Assembly: GCA_023078685.1 (NCBI GenBank)
Contig: JALGAS010000002.1
Span: 7,440,001 to 7,504,000, forward strand
Reading direction: 5' to 3'
DNA: 64,000 nucleotides
Source: Neopestalotiopsis rosae
Taxonomy: Eukaryota > Ascomycota > Sordariomycetes > Amphisphaeriales > Sporocadaceae
Part shown: positions 1 to 12,230 of the stretch, piece after piece
Numbering within the stretch: position 1 is the stretch's first letter
How the letters are laid out: the number at the start of each line of letters is the position of its first letter
Program-made: the position numbers and the translations under genes
The notes under the pieces: generated by a model
What the model was told of the DNA's origin: nothing
What the model saw: only the letters and a program-made list of their open reading frames with translations
The model's database searches: none

Positions 1-29
1 GTCATCTTCAAATAAGAGATATAGCACGC

Positions 30-1690
30 TTAGACGGTCTCAGTAGGGCTCTTCTCGCCGTTCTTGAGAGTCTGGCTGTGGTGCTCGGCAGTGAAGGACT
101 CGCCGGCACTGATGTCGCTGGTGTGGCGCTGAAGCTCAACGTAGTCGTAGGCGAACTCGCCAAGCTGACCGTCATCAAGACCGATTTCCTCCTCCTCGGG
201 GCTAACGCGAAGGCTGAGGCCAGGGACCAGGTTCATGAGGAACAGGATCAGGCAAGTCATGACAAACGAGTACGAAAACCCGGCGACAGAGTCAGCAAGC
301 TGGTAGCCGAGCTGGATCCAGTTGTGGTTGACCCAACCACCAGGAATGACGCTGTAGCCATCGAGGTGGGTAATGTAGTCGCTGCGGAAGGGTCAGTCTT
401 GGTTCGCGAAGGGGAGGGGAAGAAATTGTAACCTACGCAGCAAAGAAGGCAGTGCAAATGTTACCGAGGATTCCACCAATACCGTGGACAGCAAAGATAT
501 CAAGAGCATCATCAATGCCAATCAAGAACTTGAGCTTGGTAGCAAGGTTGCATCCAACACCACCAACAACACCGAACACAACAGCAGCCCAAGGAGCGAC
601 GTAACCGGAGCCAGGAGTGATAGCGACAAGACCAGCGACGGCACCAGAGCAGAAACCAACAGCGGACCACTTCTTCTCCAGACGGTAATCGAGAATGGAC
701 CAGGTGATGCCACCGACGGAAGCAGCGATGTGGGTGACGATGCAGGCCATGACGGCGCGCAGGTTAGCCGCGAGGGCAGAGCCACCGTTGAAGCCAAACC
801 AGCCGACCCACAGGAACACAGTGCCAAGAATGACGTGAGTAACATTGTGAGGTCGGTAAGGAAGACCAGCGGCCTTCGAGTAGCCAGTTCGCTTGCCGAG
901 CATAAGAGAGTAGGCGAGAGCTGCGGCACCTGATGAAATATGGACGGGTGTGCCACCAGCGAAATCGAGACCACCCATAATGAAGGACCAACCGGTCGAG
1001 TTCCATGTCCAGTAAGCAATAGGATCGTAAACGATGGTAGCCCAGATGAGCATGAAGACAATGCATGGAAGCATGCGGGCGCGATCGACAGCAGCACCAA
1101 TGGCTAGAGCAGGGCTATATGCCGGGTTAGTTGCTTTTGTATAGATCGCATATGGAGTCAGTGACGATAAGATCCAACTTACGTGATGGCAGCGAACATT
1201 CCCTGGAAAAGACAAAAGAGAATATCCGGAACTTTTGTGCTACCAACCGAGGGGGCAGCGAGGGTGTCCTTGAGACCAAAGTTGTCGAGGTTGCCAATGA
1301 ACGGGTTGTTACCGGTGTGTGTAAATGCCAAACTATAACCCCAGAAGAACCATTGGAACATGATCAGGGCCACCGACATCATCGACAGCCATATCAAAGA
1401 AAGAGCAGACTTGCGACGAGCAAGACCTGAGTAAAAAAATCCGACGCCGGGAATCATGAGAAGCACGAGTGCAGAGGATGTCATGATCCAGGCGAAATCG
1501 CCACTCTGTGTATACATTGTCAGTTCGAGTCTCTCATGATATTCTCTACCCGACAGTCGCATGTGTGATGGTGATGTAGGAATATTATGCCATAACATAC
1601 CTCATAGTAGACATTCAAGTCCTGAGTGAGCGAGTCACCACCCGTTGGGATGGTGCCATTGTATTCCTCGACATAGAGACCGGCCGACAT
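30..1690 (-). CDS. Ammonium transporter (AMT/MEP family)
   Basis: Plasma-membrane ammonium permease for nitrogen uptake. Model: four exons, complement of 30-381, 437-1114, 1183-1505 and 1601-1690, giving 480 aa, the usual fungal Mep length. All three introns have GT...AG ends and joining them keeps one frame. About eleven hydrophobic segments are visible. The two pore histidines of the family are present: one in the FAGGTPVH segment (about residue 196) and one in the FAVHGIGG segment (about residue 348). The cytosolic tail keeps the conserved acidic-to-YDYVELQRH stretch typical of Mep1/Mep3-like proteins. The start is the first ATG of the short exon 1, which supplies the extracellular N-terminus. 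The upstream region (above 1690) is long and gene-free, so nitrogen control could lie there; I did not identify sites. Family assignment is secure; the exact paralogue is not. Confidence 0.95.
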
Positions 1691-4600
1691 CTTGTCAAGC
1701 AGCTGTTGAGGCGTGGAAAGAGATTTGGGACGCCTGAGGTAGCGCTAAGCACGACCTTAATTGACACTTGCTCAAGGTGTCGTTTGCTTCACGACTCGAT
1801 ATATAGTAGCCGTAAAAAAGAAAGGAGGGCGAGTAAAGTCAGCACTTGTCCGGCTTGGGGGGAGGGTAGGCTAAATATGATCAGAGACAATATGGAGCTT
1901 CCCGCCCATCAACAGTCGCCGGGCTGGGACAGAGGTACCAAGAAGTAAGAGTAGCAATGGGGACCATCTTTTTCTGCCAGGGTCGCGTCGTCCGCGGCGG
2001 CGTGGAGGGATACATTCCAATCTGCTGGGCAGCATAGTACGAGATACATGGTAGTAGTGGTGGGAGTAGTATTATGCTACTGTGTAGGTATGGTGAGAGT
2101 CAGACGGACGAGGCACTACGGGCCCCCCATGTGAACAGGGGGTCCCCCCATGAGGCCCTTGTTAGCTTGGCAGAATTCACCATTGGCACTAGCAGGTGGA
2201 TCCCGATATGACCATAAAGAGAAATGGTCCTCCGGGCGCTGCTGCTGCTCGCTCCTCCAGTGCTGCAGGCAGTGATGTGTACTGCTAGAGCTACTGCAGG
2301 GCCTGTGTACCTGCAAGCGTGAGTATGACTGGCAGAGTGCCGCAACTCGTCAGACGTGCGGATCTTGTAGAGGGAGGTTGAGCGGTGCTTCCTCAAGTCC
2401 GACCGACAGCCAGGCTGGCAAGCTATTCGGCTTGGCAGACATGAACTCGAGCAGTGCGATGCATTTACGCGCGTGCGCTTGGGGAAAAGATGTTCATGGG
2501 GACACTTGATCTGAACGAGAGGGTGCGAGCAACACGGCCACGGCTGATACTAGGCCAAGAGAATTCTCCTCGAAGGTTTCTAGGCATCTCACGGCATTGA
2601 ACATGTCTCAAATGGGGCGGGGATGCAGTGAGCTTGAGATAAGGAAATCTTGATACGTACAGGATTCTGGAGAGGCGCCATTAGTGCCCAGCTATCTCAC
2701 CAACGTTCGTTAGCACACCCAATCGTGGCACAGCAAGCCGACGAGATCGGAAGCCTTCGATCACCCATAGCTTTCAAAGCAGATATACTATTACAGTATT
2801 GACCTAAAAGCGTATCGGGGCATGAATCCTTCGATGGAGACGTCCGAACAATGGCCGTCACACTCCGCTAGAGCTGAATCACGATCAGGCGGTACAGATG
2901 AGATGGGCAAAGATGCCGGAAGGAATGACGAGGCTTCATGACAAGCTATTCATCCAGTACTGTATTGCGTACATGCAATTGCTGGCCCTGCATCTGCACA
3001 CCGTTCCGGGCGATTCTTGGCCTCAAGCCCTGTGCAGTAAGTCTCAATTGAGAGTCTGGGACATATGGGGTTGTGCGGTTAAACGAAGACGCCGAAGATG
3101 CCTGCGTGGAACTCCAGACTCCAGAGGCTGCAGAAGCTGAAAGACGACTAGATTTGTGTTACATGACGAGCTTACCACATTGCACGTATCCGAAGGTCGA
3201 AGCTTAACTCAAAGTGGTAATTGAGCGTCTTGTTGCAGAGAATAAGCCGACGCAAGGAGAGGATCATTGGCTCTATGGATTTTCTGCAATAAAACTGGAC
3301 TACGAATTCTTGAGCGTACACCGTTTCAACGGACGCGGTTATTCATATTACACAGCATGGTCAGTCGGTAAGGTAAAATCAAAGTTTTCAGACACAGGTG
3401 CCATATGCAGCTCTGACATGAGCGCCAGGCTAAAGTCAAAGATGCGATGGTGGGCTTGAGCCTCTTGAGACGATCATGACATGCCCCGCGCAGCGCAGAC
3501 GCGCATTGCGTGTAACGGTTTGTGGAGTGGTGCAAGGTTATTCTATATTGACGCAGGGATTCAGGACATCTAGAAGTCGCGGTGACGGCTCAAAAAGCAA
3601 GTCAACCGCAATGGGAACATTAGCGAGCGCAATGTCAAAGTGTCTGCTTGCCAGCCATGTGAGCTTGCAAATGCGAAAAGCAAACAATGAAATGCTACAT
3701 CTAGGTGGGATTCGTGGATCATACATACATGCTGATTCCTAAGAAGTCCTCGGCGGCCATCCGACGATGGTGGGGCAGTGCTATTGCTCCACTTGACACT
3801 CCCCGAGTTAAAGTTCATTTCTAGACGGTAGCAAGTCTTCCTCGCTTGGCGATGGTGAATGGATGGACATTAGTGAAACAATGCAACGAAAGCCAGGCAT
3901 TCCTTGAGTTGGGCGATTGGCTTTTCTTATAGCATATATCTTCAGACTTTCCCAGACTATACCGGTGATCGCTGTGCATAATGTGTTTCAAGCACGCAAA
4001 GCGACACATGAAGATCAGCTACGAGGTACAGAATATCTTTGTGTTCCAAATCAATACCTTGGTACTTTCACGGAGATTAGGTCGAAATGCTGCTCAACTA
4101 TATCGTCACGCAGTAGATCGTTATGCTCCCAGACAATTGAGGCACAGCGCAGTAGGCCAGGTTGACCTACTCGCGAGTTTCAATTATTAATTTGCTTGTC
4201 CATGTGCAAAATGCATACTACGTACCATGAACTGACCATTCCGCCTACAAGTACAAATGGTGAGTTTTTACAGGTTCCCTATCCGCTGCATGCTCGTGGC
4301 AACTCACGGTGGCTCCCCTGTAGCACCTACATGTAATCATTGATCGGTCTCCATATACTATTGATCTATGTACATATTCATCAAAATCATCTTCCGCGCG
4401 AGATATTTTCACTGTTTCACCTCCCCAGCAGCCGACTCGACTGGCCCTGCCGGAGCGAAGGCCATGGCAAGACCAGCTTTGCATTTCGGTAAGCCGCCAA
4501 GCTTCCCGGGATCCACTAGACTTAGAGATAAGAAAAACCACGAACCAATAGAAGGCGATGCTGGGTAAGCTGGGGGGAATGAGCCTGGGCAATTGGACCA

Positions 4601-7280
4601 GGTTGCCAGGACCCTAGAAACAAAGTAGCAGCCCATCGAGACATCTTCATTCGTCCCGAATCCTCATGCTCCTCTTCTCGCTTACCCGTCAGGCAGAGGA
4701 GCGGACAAGGAAGCGGAAGATGTGCTCAACAAGAAACGCACCTCTTCTCTCATTACAGTGGCCGACGCCCGATGCGACTTCCCGTGGGTCTGGGCGGACA
4801 AGGCTCTTGATGGGCGCGCTCAGGGCAGCCGACAAGAGTCTGTTCGCTGTAGGCGCACTGCTCTTTCTCCAGGATCACCACAAGAAACTCTATGTACGCA
4901 CGGCAAGGCACATCTCCCGGGCCTACTGTTCAGCATACACGTGGATCTGGCCTTGTCATAACGTACATTATTCCGTGTTTCAGACTTTTGAATCTTTGAT
5001 CAATACTCGGGGGACTTTTGTGATCTTCGGCGCAGGTGTGGCGAGCGGCGTGGCGGTTGCATGAGGTACCACCTGCAGACCTTCATACCTGCATTACCTA
5101 TATCCACTTGATCACCAGCGATTTTGCATCCCGACTTGCCCGAGTGCGTGTGCTCAGTAACTAATGCTGAATATTCTGCGTACAAGTAATCTTTCGATGT
5201 GTGGATTAAGTCGAGAGAACATGGTCAACAAAACCACAGCCTGGCGGCAAGGACGGCAGCCCTTGTAGCAATCTTGAGATCACATATGAATAGAGGAAAG
5301 CACCAGAGATGGAGAGAAGCAACCGCGTAATCAAACAACCGAGTAGTTCTTGTCCATGATATTTTTTGCCTGGCTCATAATTTGTCATTGCCTGGCATCG
5401 GCCAAGAAATATACAGTGGTAGTCGTCGTACGTTATGGTGGTATTCTACATGTACGCGGGAGGCTAAAGGGGTCTGCTGGCGCCAAAATCCCAATTTTGC
5501 CTCTCCAAAGTCTCGCCCGGCCGCCCGGCGGGTTTTGGTCCAATCTCAATCTCGCGCACGACACGGGGACATCGATCTCAATCTCCTACCTTTCTATTCA
5601 ACCGTTGCACATTTGAACATTGCAATCATTTGCTACGAATCTAGAGTTGTCGTTGAAGGTTGACATAAGCCTCTTTTCCATTAAGTAATGGTTACCACTC
5701 CCTCTGCCCTACGATCTGCCTTACCATGAAACTCTGTACGTAATACCCGAGACGGGACCCTTCACCCACGCGCTACCTTTTAGATAGGTGGTTCTAGTTC
5801 AGCCAGCGACCAGTGACCAGTCTGTCGGGATCGATGTTCTTATCTCTCAACACAGATGCGATGGTTTCCATCGTAGAACTCAGCCGCAGCAGCACCACCA
5901 CCACCATCAGGCCATCCAGTAGAACCCACACCCCCTTTCGACCCAAGTACAAGGACATGGCAAGTTGGGTTGGATTTGCTCGAATGTGTCCGGTTCATGC
6001 TCGCTCTCTTTGGTGCTTGCATAGCTCCCGCCGACCGTCACACTGGGCAATTTCGAGATGAAGCCCACCCGTTAATGGATTTCACTAGCGCCAAGGCAGG
6101 GTGCGTGTCCGTCGAATGATAGTCTTGGTCGTATCCAGAATAATGATTTGATCTTGCAGGGGCCGCTCACTTTTCACAGATTAGACACATCGTACATAGC
6201 ATGGGCATTTTGATTTTGCGCTCATGCTCTGATTGGCTTCCAGTGATCGAGCTGCAAATATATTACCACATCGTATTTGTTGTTTTTGACCTGCCACATG
6301 TCGGCAAGGTCGGCCGTTCGGCTGGGTCAATTGCACCGGTTACGCGGCTCCAATGCGACTTTCAAGACATGAGTACATGCTACTAGTTTAATATGACCGA
6401 TATCGTCTGCATGAATTCGAAAACAGAGTGGAAACTCTTCGGTGATCTTACCTGGCGTCCCTGCTGTGTAGCAGTATTCGGCGACTCAGGAACCTCTTGT
6501 CTAGCTCCCAACCGTCGTTGACGGCGAGTCAATCAAGCGACAATGCTCCTCTCTGTCAATTTAAGGTCATGGTCTTTGCAAACTCTAGGTGCTGATCTGA
6601 GGCTCAGCTAAACCCATGCGCGCTTAGTCGCGCAGTAGAACTATGGTACCTATGCACCCCAGAGAGAATATATGTCGATCAAGGAGCCGCCGAATCTGAC
6701 GATCGGGCAGCCGGACGGGTATTCAAGGTAGTCAATCAATAAAACAATGTTCCGGGAGGCTTTGAATTGTTATACCTAGAAATTCTTTCATTATTCCGCT
6801 GTATTCCTAGACTGAGAGTATAAACCGACGTAACCCAACTACGTGTCACACACGCTGGAGGGTCACGAAATCGATCGTGAGCTGACAAAATTAATGGCTA
6901 TTCATGGCCAAGAACCATGTTTCCAGATCACACATGGCTGGATAACCGGTGCTCACTGACTCATAATCTTTAAAGAGGATCAGCCCATCCTGTCTTTTCG
7001 GCTTCGCTTGAAGGGGAAAAGAGATATAAAGAAACCATCTAAGATCTCTGCTGCTGGAAAGCAACCTGGAACGTGAGTGTAAGCCTGGTTGAGAGCAGCA
7101 CATGGTATACGTCTCTGTCAAGTTAACTGACAAGATCTGCTCCTATACTTTATTGGTCACCCACCAGCGCCCTTGTCCAACGCGTGATACATTACAAAAG
7201 ACATTTGGGTAATAGTGATGTGATAGAAACTGACAAAATTGATCTTACATTATATATGCCATTTGTCGAATTTCCAGACT
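1691..7280. other. Long gene-poor interval (5.6 kb)
   Basis: No convincing coding gene seen. Open frames of up to about 130 codons occur (for example 4666-5064, + strand), but none shows a recognisable domain or a chain of well-spliced exons. Small features include two copies of a C6ATG string at 2123-2131 and 2144-2152 and a CAG/CAC-rich patch near 5887-5910. It should hold the ammonium-transporter promoter (left end) and the phosphatase 3' end (right end). Non-coding RNAs or short multi-exon genes cannot be excluded by eye. Confidence 0.5.
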
Positions 7281-10200
7281 CTATCGTTTGACATCTCTCC
7301 TCCTGAGAAAGATTTCTATCAGGCCGGCCATCCGCACCTCGCTGGCCTTCCTATCCTTCTCCTTGTTCTTGTCACCGCCGGCGTTGCCGCTCCGGCACAC
7401 AGCTGGCCCAAAGACCTCTGCGACCTTTCTTTCCCATCCAGTCCGCCTCTGAAGTGCGGCCTGATCCACGCCAGATCCAGCACCGCCCAGGATGCTCTTT
7501 CTGAAGCTTAGACTTCGGGCTTTGCCTTTGTTCTTGGCATCCGAATTCAGGATCTCGAGTTCTTTGGCGTTGAGAGGGGTCACGTCTGCAGCCAACTTGG
7601 CCAACATGCTCGTAACAAAGACGAACGAGATGTTATTGTACGGTGCCGCAGACAAAATGTCAAGAATAGCACTCTTGTCATCCTCGATCTCTTGAGCTGG
7701 TCTTGTACTTGTGGATGCAGAACCAAGCGATGGGAGAGCAGTTTCAATCTTCGCAAATAGATGAGCTGGCACAATACCGTCGGTGAGCGATCGCAAAAAG
7801 ATGAGCAAAGCATCGGCGAATATTTCGAGCTTTACGATTGTTGAGATCTCCGTCTTGGGCACGGCATCTAGGAGATTGGTAGGGTCATCAGTGTCGAGAG
7901 CGCGAATGATTGACGTTAGATGAGTGCTTCGGTCGCTCTCTTGATCCGTTGCAGGATGCTTCTCGGCAAATGGCCATCCTGCTCTGTCCCGGGGAACTTT
8001 GACAGCGTCCGCCTGAACCATGCTTTCGTCGGCAATGACTCGTTCTGACAGTGCTTCAACAGCCGCTGTCAATTTGTAAAGCTCCGGAGGCGACGAAGAG
8101 TGGACATCTAAGCTGTACGGGATACTGCCACCTTTCCAGTCTTTCCCAACATCTTGTTTGTCCCTCTGAAGCCTATTGATGAAGCCTCGAAGGCCTCCTT
8201 GTCGAGGTGGAACACGGATTAACTCTTCGATGCTTCGCCCAAAACAAGTCGGTGTCCATTTGGCGCGTATTGGAATGAAATGGTCGCGACCATCGGCAAC
8301 TCGAAGAACCAGTACGTCTTCCAAGGCTGCAGTACCAGAATTCAAAGATCGCAGAAGAGAAATCGAGGCTACCGAAATAGCTAGAGTCGCAGAGGCTGTT
8401 TCCCCCGGCTCGAGAACAATTTCTTGCGTCCCCTTTTTGGACTGATTGTCACTTTCCTGCAACATTGTGTCGGGAGAGTGGTGCAAAGAGACGCTCAGCC
8501 ACTCGGCGTCCGCACTCTTGGTCATGTCGTCCGAACCATCGTCGATGCCTAGCTTCTGGACAAAACTGACTGTTGCAGGTACACCGCCAGTGTTTGCTAT
8601 GGTGAGGGACCGTGTAGACGGTTGCAAGAATGCCACATCGCCAAAGTCGACACCACCACTGCCATCGTCACCTTCATTTTCATGATGACCTCCCTCCTTG
8701 GTATCGACTACAATTGTGATACCAGGCCTCCCCTCGTTCTCTGCCCGATCCAACTCTCGAGCCACTTCGGCATGAACTTTGGCTTTGATTTCAGGCACTA
8801 CCGCATCATAATCAAGCGTGAATAATGCCACGACCGGTTTGTGATCGCTGCTCGTGATGCGCTGGTGTGTGGTATAGAGATCCAGGCAAATATGGTCCTC
8901 AAAGCCTTCTCTTGTGAGGACAGTTTGACCTTCTCCTTCAGCTTCTTCATTCCCATCGTCGTACTCGTCGTAATCATAAGCGCTGTCATTCACCGATGAA
9001 GAAGAAACGTCTTTGTCCGGATCATAGTCGAACAAAACACTCTCGTCATCCGCTGCCGTGTCGATGCCGCGTTTCTTCATGTCTTCATCTCTCTTCTTAG
9101 CTTCCGCCTCTTCCACAACTCTTGTCTCGTACTTGTCGAGGTCTGGCTTCGTCCGGTATAAAATCCGATCGCACCAACTCGGAGCGCGGCGTTTCTCCGA
9201 AGAGTCAAACAATCCGACGGTTCCAATGTCGTACTTATAACTAGGAAGAAACGTAATGGGACCCTCTGACCATCCCTCGTGAAACGCCTTTTGCTTTTTA
9301 ATAGTCTGCGCAAGCTGATCATGGGGTAGTAAGGAGTCGAGCGTGGCCTGAAGAGAAGCCGGGTCATCGTGAGGATCCGGGACAAAGTCATCCGGGTCGG
9401 GAAGCTCTTCCTTATCATCATCGCCTTGATCAAAGCTCGCTTCTCTCGAGAGCATACCTGGCGTGTTGGTGCCGTCCGAATCTGCATCATCTTTATTGCG
9501 CATGACGATAACACCATCCTCATCAGACATGGACTTGCCAATTTCCTTCTTCGCACCATATTCCCCTCGGGTGTGAAGCATGAGCAGGCGGCGGATGTCG
9601 TCCCCAGGCAACCCGTCGAGACGGAAATTCAGATCACCAAACCAAAAAGCAAAATCTTCGTCGCCAATTTTCTCGCCTTCCTCGTGGGGAACAGCACTAT
9701 GGCTCACCGGACTGAACTTGGTCTGTGCTAGTATTCGATTATAGTCCCACCACCGGCGCTCGAGGTTTGTCTGGTCATGGCCTGAGGCTAGATGACTGTT
9801 GGTAAAGACAACCCTTGTAGTTTCGCCTAGCACGATACGTGTTGACACGCCACCCTTGTTGCCCATGTATCCAAGCAGGCCAGTCCCAACCGCTACAGTC
9901 GACACGTCTGAGATGGTTGCCGCAACATCAGGAGAAGCGTAAATTAGAAGAAGAAGACCTGACAGCTGCTGAGACGCGACAAGTTTATAGTATGGTGGCA
10001 TTGCAGCTTCCAGGGCTGCCTGCCATTTTTCTGTTGCCGTTGTGTCCGCATAACCGGCGATAATGTTGAGCGATATGATCTCCTGAAGCCCCAAGACGTA
10101 CAGACCAATATCGGAGCCCCCCACGAGGCGAATCTTAGTATCGTTGAGATCTTCGGTCGCCGATTCGGCTTTGGGAGTTGTATCGGTAATTTTCTTGGTC

Positions 10201-10568
10201 GACACGTTGACATACGTCTTATCCTGATTCTGCGCATCGCCATCCTCATCCTCACCGTTGCTATCGTCGCCGGTGTCGTCTTCGAGTGTTCCGCTTGCCT
10301 TGAGGCCTTGATCCGCAAGGTGGGTGTCAAAGTGCGGTTCTAAGCCTCTACCCTCTACGAACCAGCTAGCTAGATCCTTATCCGTTCCCGGGGAAGCAGC
10401 CACATTCCACGATCCAATCTTGATCCGTATGCGGTGCGGTCTGACGAACTCGGATTTACGCGCGTGAATGGCGCTGGATAGCGAATGTTGCGTCGCATGG
10501 TTCAGGTCTTGATCGAGATCTTCTGGTTCGGGCAGTGAAGACTGCGCAACGCTGTCGTCGGCGGCCAT
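7281..10568 (-). CDS. Inositol polyphosphate 5-phosphatase, OCRL/INPP5B-like
   Basis: Intronless 1095-aa protein that should remove the 5-phosphate from phosphoinositides such as PI(4,5)P2 or inositol phosphates, in the cytosol and on membranes. All catalytic signatures of the family are visible: the GSWN strand at about 52-55, LQEI at 161-164, NSHLASG at 257-263, WFGDLNFRLD at 309-318, PSWCDRILY at 463-471 and SSDHKPV at 573-579. Between them sit two acidic, low-complexity inserts (about 345-405 and 485-548). After the catalytic domain comes a beta-rich ASH-like region (about 640-800) and a helical RhoGAP-like region (about 870-1065), the domain order of human OCRL and INPP5B. No transmembrane segment or Sac1 domain is seen, unlike yeast synaptojanins. 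It is divergent from DCP1 across about 950 bp. Enzyme class is secure; the RhoGAP-like label rests on weak similarity and layout. Confidence 0.93.
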   Translation of the reverse strand: MAADDSVAQSSLPEPEDLDQDLNHATQHSLSSAIHARKSEFVRPHRIRIKIGSWNVAASPGTDKDLASWFVEGRGLEPHFDTHLADQGLKASGTLEDDTGDDSNGEDEDGDAQNQDKTYVNVSTKKITDTTPKAESATEDLNDTKIRLVGGSDIGLYVLGLQEIISLNIIAGYADTTATEKWQAALEAAMPPYYKLVASQQLSGLLLLIYASPDVAATISDVSTVAVGTGLLGYMGNKGGVSTRIVLGETTRVVFTNSHLASGHDQTNLERRWWDYNRILAQTKFSPVSHSAVPHEEGEKIGDEDFAFWFGDLNFRLDGLPGDDIRRLLMLHTRGEYGAKKEIGKSMSDEDGVIVMRNKDDADSDGTNTPGMLSREASFDQGDDDKEELPDPDDFVPDPHDDPASLQATLDSLLPHDQLAQTIKKQKAFHEGWSEGPITFLPSYKYDIGTVGLFDSSEKRRAPSWCDRILYRTKPDLDKYETRVVEEAEAKKRDEDMKKRGIDTAADDESVLFDYDPDKDVSSSSVNDSAYDYDEYDDGNEEAEGEGQTVLTREGFEDHICLDLYTTHQRITSSDHKPVVALFTLDYDAVVPEIKAKVHAEVARELDRAENEGRPGITIVVDTKEGGHHENEGDDGSGGVDFGDVAFLQPSTRSLTIANTGGVPATVSFVQKLGIDDGSDDMTKSADAEWLSVSLHHSPDTMLQESDNQSKKGTQEIVLEPGETASATLAISVASISLLRSLNSGTAALEDVLVLRVADGRDHFIPIRAKWTPTCFGRSIEELIRVPPRQGGLRGFINRLQRDKQDVGKDWKGGSIPYSLDVHSSSPPELYKLTAAVEALSERVIADESMVQADAVKVPRDRAGWPFAEKHPATDQESDRSTHLTSIIRALDTDDPTNLLDAVPKTEISTIVKLEIFADALLIFLRSLTDGIVPAHLFAKIETALPSLGSASTSTRPAQEIEDDKSAILDILSAAPYNNISFVFVTSMLAKLAADVTPLNAKELEILNSDAKNKGKARSLSFRKSILGGAGSGVDQAALQRRTGWERKVAEVFGPAVCRSGNAGGDKNKEKDRKASEVRMAGLIEIFLRRRDVKR

Positions 10569-11522
10569 GTTGAGTTTTTATGGTCTTACGGCGATCCTAG
10601 AAATCACGGACCTCGTAAGTGCCGATGCGACGAGCAGGAGGGTGTATTTCGAGAAGGACGAGCGTAAACTATGCTTGAATTATCATTGTTGACCGTGAAA
10701 GCAGCACCACAGCCACAACGTTGAGCAAGGTCGCGTGGGCATTAAAATTCCATTACAAAAGTTGACTGCCACTGCTGGTCACAAGGTGCCGAACAGAGCC
10801 CCGTCGCAACAATTGAGCGGCTACGGTGACGTAGGAGGGGTAGCTGGCGGGTCCTTCAACAATTAAAAAGGTAACAACAGCAAAGGTGGTCTTTCTCGCA
10901 AAAGATAATGAAGAAATATCAGTTTCAAAAGAATATCTGAGAAGGCTTAAAAAGCGATAAGGTCCTAGGCATCAAGGTTTAATCATTTAAAAGCAGTGCC
11001 TTTCTTGGATGTGCGGCTGGGACAAGTTAACACAAGACAAGTAAAATCTGAAGTCCCGTGTTGCTCACCCATGTACTGTAGGATATGGAATTGTTGCGCA
11101 CAACTAGCGGGGCGGCCATTTCCAGTTGCTATGCACTAACTCCATGCCCAAAGCCAGCAAGTAGCCGGCCAAATTTCCGATAAGCTAGGCCCACGGCACC
11201 CTATCGGCGGTAGTTCATTGGAAGGCGCATCAACGACATGCCTACCACCGTGCCATGGAATGCACCGTGACCCCAAGCTTCAACTCCATCGCGAAGCTTT
11301 CTAAGAAACTGGCTTGTAGTTGGGTACTAGCAACTGCCAGGTACCATTTTCAACCCAACCTTCACCTTGCACACTGCAGGACATTTTCACCAAAAATTCC
11401 TGGCCGCACCTAACCAGACGACTCGTACTGTTCATCTTTCCATCAACTACACCATTACAGAGTGACGCCTCTTTTGCCGCCTGCCTATTGAACCCGCAGT
11501 TCACGAAAGGATACCCTTCGCA
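10569..11522. promoter_or_regulatory. Divergent promoter region between 5-phosphatase and DCP1
   Basis: This 954-bp interval separates the starts of two divergently transcribed housekeeping genes and must contain both promoters. No TATA box at a convincing distance was identified. The right part (about 11,320-11,522) is CT- and ACC-rich, like a fungal 5' UTR. An open frame across 11,320-11,730 overlaps the DCP1 start in another frame and looks like chance. Confidence 0.5.
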
Positions 11523-12230
11523 ATGTCCTCCACCACGCGCAGAAAGCGCCATAACCAGCAGAACAATCCATCCAACCACGCACATTTGGCTTCCCAGGCC
11601 CACCAGAGAACACGATCGCAGCATCTTGCCGCGCAAGCAGCGGTTTCAGCAAATCAAATCACGTCCGACTATGAATCCGACACTGCGAGCTACATGGCCG
11701 CTCATGCAGCCCTGCCAAATCCCGCCTTAGCCCAACGATCCAATGACGAGATTAACATGACTGTGCTGAGGCGGTATATTCCTTCTCTCACACATATCTA
11801 CAGCATTGCCTCGAACGCAGTAGTCTACACATACGATTCCACCAGTGACGCCGCCGGGTTCGAGAAGGCCAATATCGAGGGACCATTGTTTACTTGTCAG
11901 CTCAACAGCAACGAGGTCCAGAACAGCGTCTTCATTCTGAATCGCAAGAGTACGGACAATCTGAGATTGGACCTGGCGACTGTCACCAACTTTGAGCAAT
12001 CGGGTGATATGCTCTACATAGAGACCATGGGCAGTGATGGCGAACCCAAGGTCTGGGGCCTCTACATACACGACTCGTCAGACAATAGACGCGAGACGCA
12101 TACCAACACCATTCTACGATTGTGGCACGCGACCAAGGAGGCCCTTGTCATGCAGGCACAAATGTTGCAACAAAGCATTCAACAAGGGGGCGGTCGGCAG
12201 ATCAATATAAACGAGTTATTGAAACGATAA
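11523..12230 (+). CDS. dcp1: mRNA-decapping enzyme subunit 1 (DCP1)
   Basis: Single-exon 235-aa protein. Recognised as DCP1, the activator and cofactor of the DCP2 decapping enzyme in cytoplasmic mRNA turnover and P-bodies. The N-terminal 70 residues are polar, Gln/His/Ala-rich and probably disordered. From about residue 75 the EVH1-like DCP1 fold follows: an N-terminal helix (TVLRRYIPSLTHI), a strand pair around VVYTYD, the EGPLFTCQ strand, the hallmark FILNRKSTDNL segment, and a WGLYIHD strand. The C-terminal helix is Gln-rich and ends soon after the domain, as in short fungal DCP1 proteins. The first in-frame ATG lies just after a CT-rich leader, so I took it as the start. It shares a promoter interval with the minus-strand 5-phosphatase. 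Assignment is firm. Confidence 0.9.
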   Translation: MSSTTRRKRHNQQNNPSNHAHLASQAHQRTRSQHLAAQAAVSANQITSDYESDTASYMAAHAALPNPALAQRSNDEINMTVLRRYIPSLTHIYSIASNAVVYTYDSTSDAAGFEKANIEGPLFTCQLNSNEVQNSVFILNRKSTDNLRLDLATVTNFEQSGDMLYIETMGSDGEPKVWGLYIHDSSDNRRETHTNTILRLWHATKEALVMQAQMLQQSIQQGGGRQININELLKR

